64,000 bases of DNA from Saprospirales bacterium (lineage in GTDB: Bacteria > Bacteroidota > Bacteroidia > Chitinophagales > Saprospiraceae): assembly GCA_016711045.1 (NCBI GenBank), contig JADJTT010000006.1:124001-188000 (forward strand), given 5' to 3'. The position numbers and the translations under genes were made by a program. Shown here piece by piece: positions 15,504 to 22,778 of the stretch. Position 1 is the stretch's first letter, and the number at the start of each line of letters is the position of its first letter. The notes beneath the pieces are model-generated. The model saw nothing but the letters and a program-made list of their open reading frames with translations, ran no database searches and had not been told where the DNA came from.

Positions 15504-16648
15504 TTATTTTTTCGCCACACTACAAACATCCCGATCGCGCCCAACAGGAAAAACGCCACCGCGATGATCTCCGCCTGAGTAGGGTGAAACCCCCAAAGGT
15601 CATATTTAATATTGACGCGGATCTGTTCGATCAGGAAGCGCTCTACGCCGTTGAGCATCAGGTAAAGGAAGAACAACATGCCCGCAATGGACAAGCGTTT
15701 GCGCATGAACCACAGGAAGCCGCCAATGAGGAATGCCATGAGGGTTTCATAGAGCGGAGTTGGATATACAGGGGGCTCCAGGTGTCGGCAATAAGTGGCG
15801 ACACAATCTGCTAATGCCACGCCATCCTGAGCTACATTGTGGGGATAGTCGAATGCCCAGAGCCAGTTGGGGAGAAACCACCATTCAGGCTGTGCAGCAG
15901 CTGCGATACCCCAGTCGCCGTCGCCGGAAAAATGACAACCCAGGCGACCGATCCCGTATGCAATCATGAGCGCAGGCGCTACCGCGTCGGCCACCGGCCA
16001 GAATGGGATCTTATGCTGCCGGAGATACCAGCTCACGCCGAGGAATCCACCAATCAATCCACCGTAAATAGCCAACCCGCTTCCGGAGAAAAAGGTGCCG
16101 ATGGGGTCTGCAAAAAAATTGGGCAGATCTTCGATGATGGCAAAGATCTTGGCGCCGACAATGCCCGATACTGCAGCCCATATCGTGATATCCCCAATAC
16201 GGTCGTGGGGATAGATCATGACGGTCTTTTCCGTTGGCTTGGAACCCTTGTTCTTGTACTTCTCCCAATACTTGATACCAGCGAAGGCCAATCCGAAAAG
16301 AAGGCCGGCCCAAAGGGTACCCTTGGTCGAAAGCAGCACATCAGCGGCATCGCGCTGAAATTCTTCAAAGTGTTGCAACAGATAGACCAGCTTGAACCCT
16401 ATGATAAAACCGAACACCCCATTGGAGAGCAACTCCGTCCAGGTAGCCTGACCTCCTTCCACTACCTTTACTTTTTCTCCCACGAAAATCCCTTCTTCCT
16501 TTTTGCGTCGTAGCTCCCGGAAGAGCATAAACGCTGCGGTCAAAATGGAGATGACGAGCAGCAGCCCGAACGTTTTGAAGATGGACGTCCAATTGTCGGG
16601 CTGTGAGCCGAAGAGGTCGTGAAACAGGTAGGAAAGATCGGGATACAT
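15491..16648 (-). CDS. lgt: Prolipoprotein diacylglyceryl transferase
   Basis: 385 residues with about eight membrane helices. It moves diacylglycerol from phosphatidylglycerol to the lipobox cysteine of preprolipoproteins in the inner membrane. The marks are HDRIGDITIWAAVSGIVGAK, GSGLAIYGGLIGG (the essential His-bearing loop of E. coli is replaced here), and the signature GRLGCHFSGDGDWG, followed by YPTPLYETL and the C-terminal VERFLIEQIRVN. It is longer than E. coli Lgt (291), with a cytoplasmic insertion around residues 45-60 and 115-135, as is common in Bacteroidota. mtaB lies 18 nt upstream in the opposite reading order, i.e. separately started. Confidence 0.92.
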   Translation of the reverse strand: MYPDLSYLFHDLFGSQPDNWTSIFKTFGLLLVISILTAAFMLFRELRRKKEEGIFVGEKVKVVEGGQATWTELLSNGVFGFIIGFKLVYLLQHFEEFQRDAADVLLSTKGTLWAGLLFGLAFAGIKYWEKYKNKGSKPTEKTVMIYPHDRIGDITIWAAVSGIVGAKIFAIIEDLPNFFADPIGTFFSGSGLAIYGGLIGGFLGVSWYLRQHKIPFWPVADAVAPALMIAYGIGRLGCHFSGDGDWGIAAAAQPEWWFLPNWLWAFDYPHNVAQDGVALADCVATYCRHLEPPVYPTPLYETLMAFLIGGFLWFMRKRLSIAGMLFFLYLMLNGVERFLIEQIRVNIKYDLWGFHPTQAEIIAVAFFLLGAIGMFVVWRKNKTVE

Positions 16649-16666
16649 GCGGGTGTATGGGTTGAT

Positions 16667-18021
16667 TTACAGGCTAAAATTAGGAAAATTGACGGGATTC
16701 CCGGCTTCTACGACCCCATCCGCTAACATAGTTTCTAGCGAAACAGGCTGGATGGAATTCAGAAGCCCTTGATCATTAGGATATTCGATCTTGATATAAT
16801 TATCGGTAAACCCGGAAAGACGAGTCGGATCGCTGTGGTTTTCGAATAATACCGGCCGGATTTGCCCCAAATGTGCCTCGTAGAATGCCCGGCGTTTCTT
16901 TTCCGATAAGATCGTCAGCATCTCATTTCGGCGCCGGCGTTCCTCCATGGGTACGATGCCCTCCATCTCCGCAGCCGGTGTATTAGCCCGCTCGGAGTAG
17001 GTGAATACGTGCAGGTAAGAAATATCGAGGCTGTGGATAAACCGGTAGGTTTCAAGAAAATCTTCCTCCGTTTCACCGGGAAACCCCACGATCATATCCA
17101 CGCCAATGCAGGCATGAGGCATAAGGGATTTGATCGTGGCTACCCGCTCGGCGTAGAGTTCACGCTTGTAGCGACGACGCATCTGCTGCAATTGCTTGTT
17201 GTTGCCCGACTGCAGGGGCATATGAAAATGGGGCATGAATCGCTTCGACTGTGCGACAAATTCGATGACCTCATCCGTACACAGGTTGGGCTCAATAGAG
17301 GAAATACGAAAGCGCGGAATTTCGACTCCTTCCTCCAATGCCTTGATTAGATCGATAAAAAGCGCTTCTTTCTTGGGTTTCACGCCTTCGATCACTTCGG
17401 TGCCATTGCCGAAATCACCGATATTGACCCCGGTGAGTACGACCTCCCGGATGCCCATTTCGGCGAGCTTCCGGGCGTTAGCTACTACGTTCTCTACGGT
17501 ATCGCTCCGGCTGCGGCCCCGGGCTTGGGGATGGTGCAGAAGGTGCATTTGTAATCGCACCCGTCTTGAACTTTCAGGAAAGACCGGGTCCGATCGCCAA
17601 AGGAAAAAGCGTCGACAAAGTCCCGCACTTCCCGCACTTCGCCTGCTTGTACCATGCCTTTACCGGGCGCTTTGCTCAGGCCGTCGATATAGTCCAGGAT
17701 ACGGAATTTTTCACCGGCGCCCAATACGAGGTCTACCCCGGGAATTTCAGCGATCTCCCGGGGCTTGAGTTGGGCATAGCAGCCCACTACCACTACAAAT
17801 GCTTCCGGGTTATTTCGGAGGGCTTGCCGTACCACCTTCCGGCACTTACGGTCGGCAAAGTCGGTCACTGAGCAGGTATTGATCACGTAGATATCGGCGC
17901 CGTCTTCAAACGAGTTTTCCCCATAGCCAGCTTGCTCGAACAACCTGCCTATCGAGGAGGTCTCGGAGTAGTTGAGCTTGCAGCCGAGGGTATAAAAAGC
18001 AACTGTTTTGGGTGTAGCCAT
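16667..18021 (-). pseudogene. mtaB: tRNA t6A37 methylthiotransferase MtaB, broken by one frameshift
   Basis: Two overlapping minus-strand frames make one MtaB. The first (18021 to about 17524) carries the UPF0004 domain (TLGCKLNYSETS, NTCSVTDFADRK, VVGCYAQ) and the radical-SAM cluster CDYKCTFCTIP. The second continues with ARGRSRSDTVENVVAN, VVLTGVNIGDFG, MPLQSGNNKQLQQMRRRY, VDMIVGFPGETEEDF and a C-terminal TRAM-like region. The switch falls at about 17523-17526, where adding one base after CCCAAG restores PKARGRSRSD. The enzyme adds a methylthio group to t6A37 of tRNA. Everything else is intact, so a base-calling error or a very recent mutation are both possible. Confidence 0.88.
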
Positions 18022-18032
18022 TAATACGAATA

Positions 18033-18836
18033 CTATTGCCCGTGAAGGATGTCTGCTATCCGCTGCCAGGATGCGTCCCTTGCTTCTTGATTTTTGGAAT
18101 CAGTTTCCGCGGGGTCATCACCCTTGCGCATAAACGCATGCCCGGCGCCTTTAAAAACGATATAATCGTAGTCTCTATTCACTTCGCTCATGATGTCCAT
18201 GGTAGGGTCAATCGTGCCGTTCACCTCTTCGTCATCGCCACCATAAAACCCATATACCGGGCATGCAAGGCGTTTTAAGTCTTTCTTGTTGGTAGGCGAC
18301 ATGCCATAAAAAACTATGGCTGACCGCAGGGCGGAGTTATTGGCGGCATACCGGAAAGACTCGCTGCCACCCCAAGAGAAGCCCAAGACCGATACTTTTC
18401 CATCACAGGAGGGAACCGCCAGAATATAATTGAACGCAGCATCCAGGTCCTGGGTAATCTGATCTTCATCCAATTCGTAAAGGGCATTGCGCGCATCATC
18501 GGAGGAGGAAAAATCGGACGTGCGCATATGGGCTAAGTCAAAGTCGGACAATAGATCGGGGGCGATCGCGATAAAACCCAAGGCAGCTACCTGATCAGCT
18601 GCACTGCACACCCAGTCGGTCAATCCCGTGTTTTCATGGATCAACACCACCGCCCCTGTGGGCTCACTTGCTTCCGGATAGGCTACAAAACAATGCACCA
18701 TCCGTTCGCCCGATTGAACATCCACCCACTCATGATGGCGAGGGGAGTCTTCCAATTGTTTTTTGGCATAGTCCTGCGCCTGGAGTGGATTCCAGCTGAA
18801 GGAAAGGAGAAAGAGTAAGCTGATCGAAATTCTCAT
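18033..18836 (-). CDS. Secreted dienelactone hydrolase family protein
   Basis: 267 residues with a signal peptide (residues 1-20, ending LQAQ). Alpha/beta hydrolase fold: VLIHENTGLTDWV (oxyanion region), GFIAIAPDLL, nucleophile serine in LGFSWGGSES, acid in FYGGDDEEV and His in FKGAGHAFMR. Classical dienelactone hydrolase has a cysteine nucleophile; serine is used here. Substrate unknown. It is periplasmic or exported. An exact TACTTTTG promoter element lies 50 nt upstream, directly abutting a hairpin block. It precedes mtaB by 11 nt on the opposite side only in coordinate terms; both are on the minus strand, with this gene first. Confidence 0.85.
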   Translation of the reverse strand: MRISISLLFLLSFSWNPLQAQDYAKKQLEDSPRHHEWVDVQSGERMVHCFVAYPEASEPTGAVVLIHENTGLTDWVCSAADQVAALGFIAIAPDLLSDFDLAHMRTSDFSSSDDARNALYELDEDQITQDLDAAFNYILAVPSCDGKVSVLGFSWGGSESFRYAANNSALRSAIVFYGMSPTNKKDLKRLACPVYGFYGGDDEEVNGTIDPTMDIMSEVNRDYDYIVFKGAGHAFMRKGDDPAETDSKNQEARDASWQRIADILHGQ

Positions 18837-18885
18837 GATGGACTTTTTTGGTTTTAACGGATTAATGAATGCAAGTACTTTGTAA

Positions 18886-18893
18886 CAAAAGTA
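18886..18893 (-). promoter_or_regulatory. Bacteroidota -7 element of the dienelactone hydrolase gene
   Basis: Minus strand TACTTTTG, exact. The expected -33 position would fall inside the hairpin at 18905-18950, so the hairpin may sit on the promoter. Confidence 0.5.
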
Positions 18894-18904
18894 CTTTAAT
18901 GTTT

Positions 18905-18991
18905 TTTATAAGGATAACTGCGGCCATGCGGCCGCAGTTATCCTTATAAAGGCTGAATGGGCGGGCGCCGCCCGCCCATTCAGCCTTTATA
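18905..18991. repeat. Two back-to-back near-perfect palindromes sharing TATAAA
   Basis: First: arms 18905-18925 and 18930-18950, 21 bp, 4-nt loop, core GCGGCC..GGCCGC. Second: arms 18945-18967 and 18969-18991, 23 bp, 1-nt centre, core GGGCGGGCG. They share the TATAAA at 18945-18950, so only one can form at a time at the shared base. The rest of 18837-19089 shows no gene. Confidence 0.85.
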
Positions 18992-19089
18992 AACTTATTT
19001 TGTCAGAGAACTTAGGCGCAAATATCGTAAATAATGAAGGATGAAAAAAGGGAAAACAAGCTTATGCTATTTCGTGGCTGGGATTCATG

Positions 19090-19641
19090 CTATTCTCCCT
19101 TATGCAGCCAGGCGATGATGTGCGGGTGTTGCACATACCATTTTTTGCGCCGGAGGTAGTAGCGTAAAGGATCGCGGGTTTTCGCCAGGGGGCCCGGATT
19201 TTGCTGAATGAGCACAATTTCCTGAGAACTAACCTCGGCTACAATTGCTACATGGCCATAGGTATCGTAAGATGCTTCGTTAAAAACTATGATATCATTC
19301 TTGCGGGGCGGCGCCATACTGGGAATGGTGTATTGCACCAAACCGGTTTGGGGGTTCACCTGTCCATCCGGAATCTCGGGATCATAGAAATCCATACCGA
19401 ACTGCAGGGAGTCGGGGAGTGCAACGCCCATTGCCTCCGCATAATAGCGTTTTACAAACTCGACCGGAGGGTATTTCATCGGTAGATCAGGATCTCCGGT
19501 GGGTTCGTCGTAATAGATAAATACCCCGTTCAGGCTGTCGATCGGCTGACCGATAACCGGATCTAATTTTGGATTTGTACAGTGGGTAGTAAGTGCAGCT
19601 ATTACGATGCACCAGGTTAATCCCTTAATCCAGGCTTTCAT
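19090..19641 (-). CDS. CHAP-like lipoprotein without the catalytic cysteine
   Basis: 183 residues from ATG 19641. N-terminal export signal with a cysteine at 21 (TTHC, a poor lipobox). The body follows the Bacteroidota CHAP (NlpC/P60-like) layout: SLNGVFIYYDE, then KYPPVEFVKRYYAEAMG, RKNDIIVFNE and TYGHVAIVAEV. In relatives the second segment reads KYQCVEFVKRYY, the Cys being the nucleophile; here position 59 is Pro. His130 remains. It is therefore probably not an active amidase and may bind peptidoglycan or be structural. A longer start (19674) would initiate inside the palindrome 19663-19706 and is disfavoured. Confidence 0.65.
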   Translation of the reverse strand: MKAWIKGLTWCIVIAALTTHCTNPKLDPVIGQPIDSLNGVFIYYDEPTGDPDLPMKYPPVEFVKRYYAEAMGVALPDSLQFGMDFYDPEIPDGQVNPQTGLVQYTIPSMAPPRKNDIIVFNEASYDTYGHVAIVAEVSSQEIVLIQQNPGPLAKTRDPLRYYLRRKKWYVQHPHIIAWLHKGE

Positions 19642-19662
19642 TGCCGTTTTATTATTATTATT

Positions 19663-19706
19663 TAGTATAAACATTCGCGACCGGCCGGTCGCGAATGTTT
19701 ATACTA
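19663..19706. repeat. Perfect 44-bp palindrome
   Basis: Arms 19663-19684 and 19685-19706 are exact complements with no loop. The core AACATTCGCGACC is shared with the hairpin at 21517-21545. It lies 22 nt upstream of the CHAP-like start, in its leader. Confidence 0.85.
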
Positions 19707-19802
19707 ATACGTATTACACCAGTAACGAATTGGATGCAAATCTACGTATCCTGGTCACCCGGTGAAGCTTTTTTTGAACAAAACGAACGTAAGTTAATGG
19801 GC

Positions 19803-20165
19803 TCAATTCGTACTTTTCCTTGCATGCATCTTCCAACTCGCCCAAAACAACCCGCCCAGCAAAAATAAACTTCCCGAAATGACCACATAAGCCGACCAGT
19901 GAAACCGGCCCCAGGTGGTGATCAGGTAGGCTATGCCCAAGGCCAGAAAGACAACGGTCCCAACCCATTCCCAACGCCACGCGAGCACGAGCACCAGGAC
20001 AATCAGGAGGGTGGGGATCAGGTGAATGGCCAAAGCTGCCAGGGTCTTCCAGATGTCCTGGCTTCCGTCAAACACATCCAACGCAAAAATGCTGATAAAT
20101 GCGGCAAAGAGAATGGTGAGCAAGCGGGGCGCCCAATACAGGACTCTTTGAGTGGTGGGTTTCAT
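19803..20165 (-). CDS. Small four-helix membrane protein, function unknown
   Basis: 120 residues with four hydrophobic segments (about 10-28, 41-62, 67-84 and 90-108) and a basic C-terminus. It resembles uncharacterised Bacteroidota proteins of similar size (DUF7670-like), but I cannot assign a role. It stands alone between the CHAP-like gene and the acyltransferase, all on the minus strand. Confidence 0.6.
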   Translation of the reverse strand: MKPTTQRVLYWAPRLLTILFAAFISIFALDVFDGSQDIWKTLAALAIHLIPTLLIVLVLVLAWRWEWVGTVVFLALGIAYLITTWGRFHWSAYVVISGSLFLLGGLFWASWKMHARKSTN

Positions 20166-20244
20166 ATCTCCTTCATTTAATGATATGTAGAAAAGAAGAC
20201 TCCGTACTTTTTATGAAACGATTATCCCCCCGTAAAAGATTCGC

Positions 20245-21429
20245 TTAATCGGGTGATAAAGAAGAACTGGCTGAAGCGCTGACCTCCATATCCGCTTTCG
20301 TTTTTTCTTCCTGTGTATAATGCTTTGTCCCGGCACTGCGCACGGTGGAGAAACGGCCTTTCATGCGAAGGAAAGGTTTTTCAAAGTACTCGTACGAAAG
20401 ATAGGCCATCAAAATGGTGATACCTGTTACCGCTACATAGGCTATCAGGTATTTGAAAAACGGAATGTCGAAAGAAAGGCCGGACGTTAACTTTGCTACC
20501 ACCACCAGCACGAGGGGGTGAATAACATAGATGCCGTAGGATATCTTTCCCAGAAAGTCGAATGCATTGGTCTCCAGGTTGAATATCTTGTGCTTGGCCA
20601 TAATCTGCCCCACAATCAGGATTACCGAAACTACGGAGATGAGCTCATGGTCGATTATGGAGAAAAAATGAAAGCGGTTAATGGCAACCAAAAAGAGGGC
20701 AAACCAGCCCACAGCCTGTGTCCCTACATGGGTGTTGATCCAAAAAAATAATTTGTTTTTATGAAAATGCATCATGGCGCCCAAGGCACCGATGAGCATA
20801 CAGTCGAACTTGACAATATACATCGTGGTCTCGAAATAGGACCCGGGATATACCAGGTGGGCGAAAACTTTCAATGCCAGAAAAAGGAATACGATCCCTA
20901 TGGTCACCGGAATGATCCGGTTGATATTTTTCTTCACGCCCAACGGCCATAGCAGGTAAAATTGCTCTTCTACGCCCAAAGACCAGTAGTGGGATAGGAG
21001 GGGAATTTGATGGCTGATAATTTTAGGAATATTCGCTGCAAAAAAGATGTAACACAGGGTGGTTCCGGTTGTATATTCGTCACTCCAAAGAACCGTTAAT
21101 GTCATGGCTATCAGGAAGTAGGCGTAGTACAACGGCCAGATACGCAGAATCCGCCGGATGTAAAAATTGGGGATGTTGATGGGCTTTTGGCTATCTTCTG
21201 CCAAAAGTAGATAAGTGATCAGAAATCCGCTGAGCGCAAAGAAAATAGTGACGCCAAAATCTGCCAGGTCCAGCGACCGGGGGTTTCCGTTTTCCAAAAC
21301 TCCAAACAAATGAGGATCGAGATTGAACCGGCCTAGTTCAACCGTCGTATGCGATACCACTACAGCTAGCGCAGCAATGGCCCGAAGGCCGTTCAACCCC
21401 GGGAAAAAAATAGGCTTCCCTTTGTTCAT
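20245..21429 (-). CDS. OafA/YrhL-type membrane acyltransferase
   Basis: 394 residues from ATG 21429; an in-frame upstream start (21489) adds no family sequence. Acyltransferase-3 fold with about ten membrane helices: the N-terminal FFPGLNGLRAIAALAVVVSH holds the essential His, followed by DFGVTIFFALSGFLITYLL, FYIRRILRIWPLYY and HYWSLGVEEQFYLLWPL. Such enzymes O-acetylate or acylate cell-surface polysaccharides. No attached SGNH domain is present. Substrate unknown. No polysaccharide cluster surrounds it. Confidence 0.9.
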   Translation of the reverse strand: MNKGKPIFFPGLNGLRAIAALAVVVSHTTVELGRFNLDPHLFGVLENGNPRSLDLADFGVTIFFALSGFLITYLLLAEDSQKPINIPNFYIRRILRIWPLYYAYFLIAMTLTVLWSDEYTTGTTLCYIFFAANIPKIISHQIPLLSHYWSLGVEEQFYLLWPLGVKKNINRIIPVTIGIVFLFLALKVFAHLVYPGSYFETTMYIVKFDCMLIGALGAMMHFHKNKLFFWINTHVGTQAVGWFALFLVAINRFHFFSIIDHELISVVSVILIVGQIMAKHKIFNLETNAFDFLGKISYGIYVIHPLVLVVVAKLTSGLSFDIPFFKYLIAYVAVTGITILMAYLSYEYFEKPFLRMKGRFSTVRSAGTKHYTQEEKTKADMEVSASASSSLSPD

Positions 21430-21516
21430 GGTAATATCCCCCTTCTTTTGTCTATAATGTGCTGATTTTTCGGGGATAGATACGGGCAATTTATATATTT
21501 AAGTGCATGGATTGTA

Positions 21517-21545
21517 AACATTCGCGACAGCAGGTCGCGAATGTT
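21517..21545. repeat. 12-bp hairpin related to the palindrome at 19663
   Basis: AACATTCGCGAC (21517-21528), loop AGCAG, GTCGCGAATGTT (21534-21545). Weaker pairing extends outward (TAAGTG..CACTTA). It lies between the DUF2141 gene end and the acyltransferase start. Confidence 0.7.
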
Positions 21546-21564
21546 CATACAAACACTTATAAAC

Positions 21565-22002
21565 TTACCAGTGCAATAAATATACCAAAATTGTTTTGTC
21601 CTCTTCCATGAATTCAAATTGAAATTCATGGAAGGCGGGCCGCCTGAGTTTGCCGGGTTTTAAGTTGGAAAATCCATACCCCTCAGTTGGTTTGAACCAA
21701 CGATAATCCATCTTCCCGTTTTCATTTTCATCATCCAATACCACCACGCCGTATTGGCCAGGGGGAAGGTCGGAAAAAGGCACGGAGAGTTGCCCTCCTC
21801 GCATGCCGGTTTTGGGGATTATCTTTTCAAATTCAGGGATTTCCCGGTCAAACTCCTGACTGGTAGTGAAGAAGGAAATCCGGATTACGCCTTTCGTATT
21901 CTGGACGCCGTTAACTTGTACGGTGAGCGTCTGTGCGGACAGGGACTGGAGGACCAGAAAAAAAACGGCAGAAAGCAATACGTATTTACCCTTCGGTTTC
22001 AA
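21565..22002 (-). CDS. DUF2141 secreted protein
   Basis: 145 residues. Signal peptide to about residue 24 (QSLSAQ), then a single DUF2141 domain: VNGVQNTKGVIRISFF, FSDLPPGQYGVVVLDDENEN and KMDYRWFKPTEGYGFSN. DUF2141 proteins are small periplasmic or outer-membrane-associated proteins of unknown function. The start is TTG, whose TTGA overlaps the stop of the LolA-like gene, which indicates translational coupling. It is the last gene of the porin-MMPL-LolA operon. Confidence 0.85.
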   Translation of the reverse strand: MKPKGKYVLLSAVFFLVLQSLSAQTLTVQVNGVQNTKGVIRISFFTTSQEFDREIPEFEKIIPKTGMRGGQLSVPFSDLPPGQYGVVVLDDENENGKMDYRWFKPTEGYGFSNLKPGKLRRPAFHEFQFEFMEEDKTILVYLLHW

Positions 22003-22778
22003 AGCTTCTCCAGATTGGCGGTGGAAAAATAAGACTCCTCAATGGAGGTGCCCAGTTGGAATTTATCGATAGAAATGACCGACTTGCGTCCATTTTGTAT
22101 GTTTTCCATTTCCAGAAGAAAGGCAAAGTACTTGCCGTTGGACTGCTTTTGGTACTTACTCATAGTCATGACCTTGAACAACTCGCCGTCCAGGTCATAG
22201 AATTCAATCTGTTGGGTCAGGTAGGTCGATTTTTCGATGAAGGAGATCTTTCGACTGAATCCGTATTCTTCTTCCACGCCTTCATCTTTGCAGGTGGCCT
22301 CAATCTTCCAACAGTCTTTCCCATTTAGGGTCGCAGATCCCAGCAGCCGGTACGAAAACTGATCGAGGTTGGGCTTGCTCATGTCGGCGTTGGAGAATTC
22401 AGAGCCCATAAAGCTTTTGCTCTTTTCACTGCTCACAATTCGACGGGTTTTTCGCAATGCCGGCAGGTAGATCCACATGTCATCGCTTTTGTCTTCGTAG
22501 TCGAAGATCAACATGGCTGTGCCCTTCACATCGGAGGGAGACAGGAATTTCATCAAGGTCTTGGAGGTATTCCCGTACTTTTTGCTGGCGTTGGCGATCT
22601 GGCGTTGGCGCTCGTTCCCCTTTGCATCGGTAATCTTCAGGGTGGCTACCATTTCCATCCCGTCAAAATCGATAGCTTGCCCGGCTTTATCGGAGAGCTG
22701 CCGGGCATCTTGTGCCCAGGTATGGGTGGGGAAAAGCAATGCGGAAACCAATATGGCTAAAATGAGGGTGGTTTTCAT
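21999..22778 (-). CDS. LolA-like outer-membrane lipoprotein-sorting protein
   Basis: 259 residues. Signal peptide 1-22 (HTWAQ). The remainder is the LolA/LolB-like beta half-barrel found next to MMPL transporters: DFDGMEMVATLKITDAKGNE, FLSPSDVKGTAMLIFDYED, DDMWIYLPALRKTRRI and MSKPNLDQFSYRLLG, with CWKIEATCKDEG. These proteins are proposed to ferry lipids across the periplasm. The ATG overlaps the MMPL stop by ATGA, so the two are translationally coupled. It is not the classical LolA of lipoprotein transport. Confidence 0.85.
   Translation of the reverse strand: MKTTLILAILVSALLFPTHTWAQDARQLSDKAGQAIDFDGMEMVATLKITDAKGNERQRQIANASKKYGNTSKTLMKFLSPSDVKGTAMLIFDYEDKSDDMWIYLPALRKTRRIVSSEKSKSFMGSEFSNADMSKPNLDQFSYRLLGSATLNGKDCWKIEATCKDEGVEEEYGFSRKISFIEKSTYLTQQIEFYDLDGELFKVMTMSKYQKQSNGKYFAFLLEMENIQNGRKSVISIDKFQLGTSIEESYFSTANLEKL

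Noticed and set aside
15839..16513. A 224-codon plus-strand frame opposite lgt
   Set aside because: Antisense shadow; the minus strand encodes all Lgt motifs.
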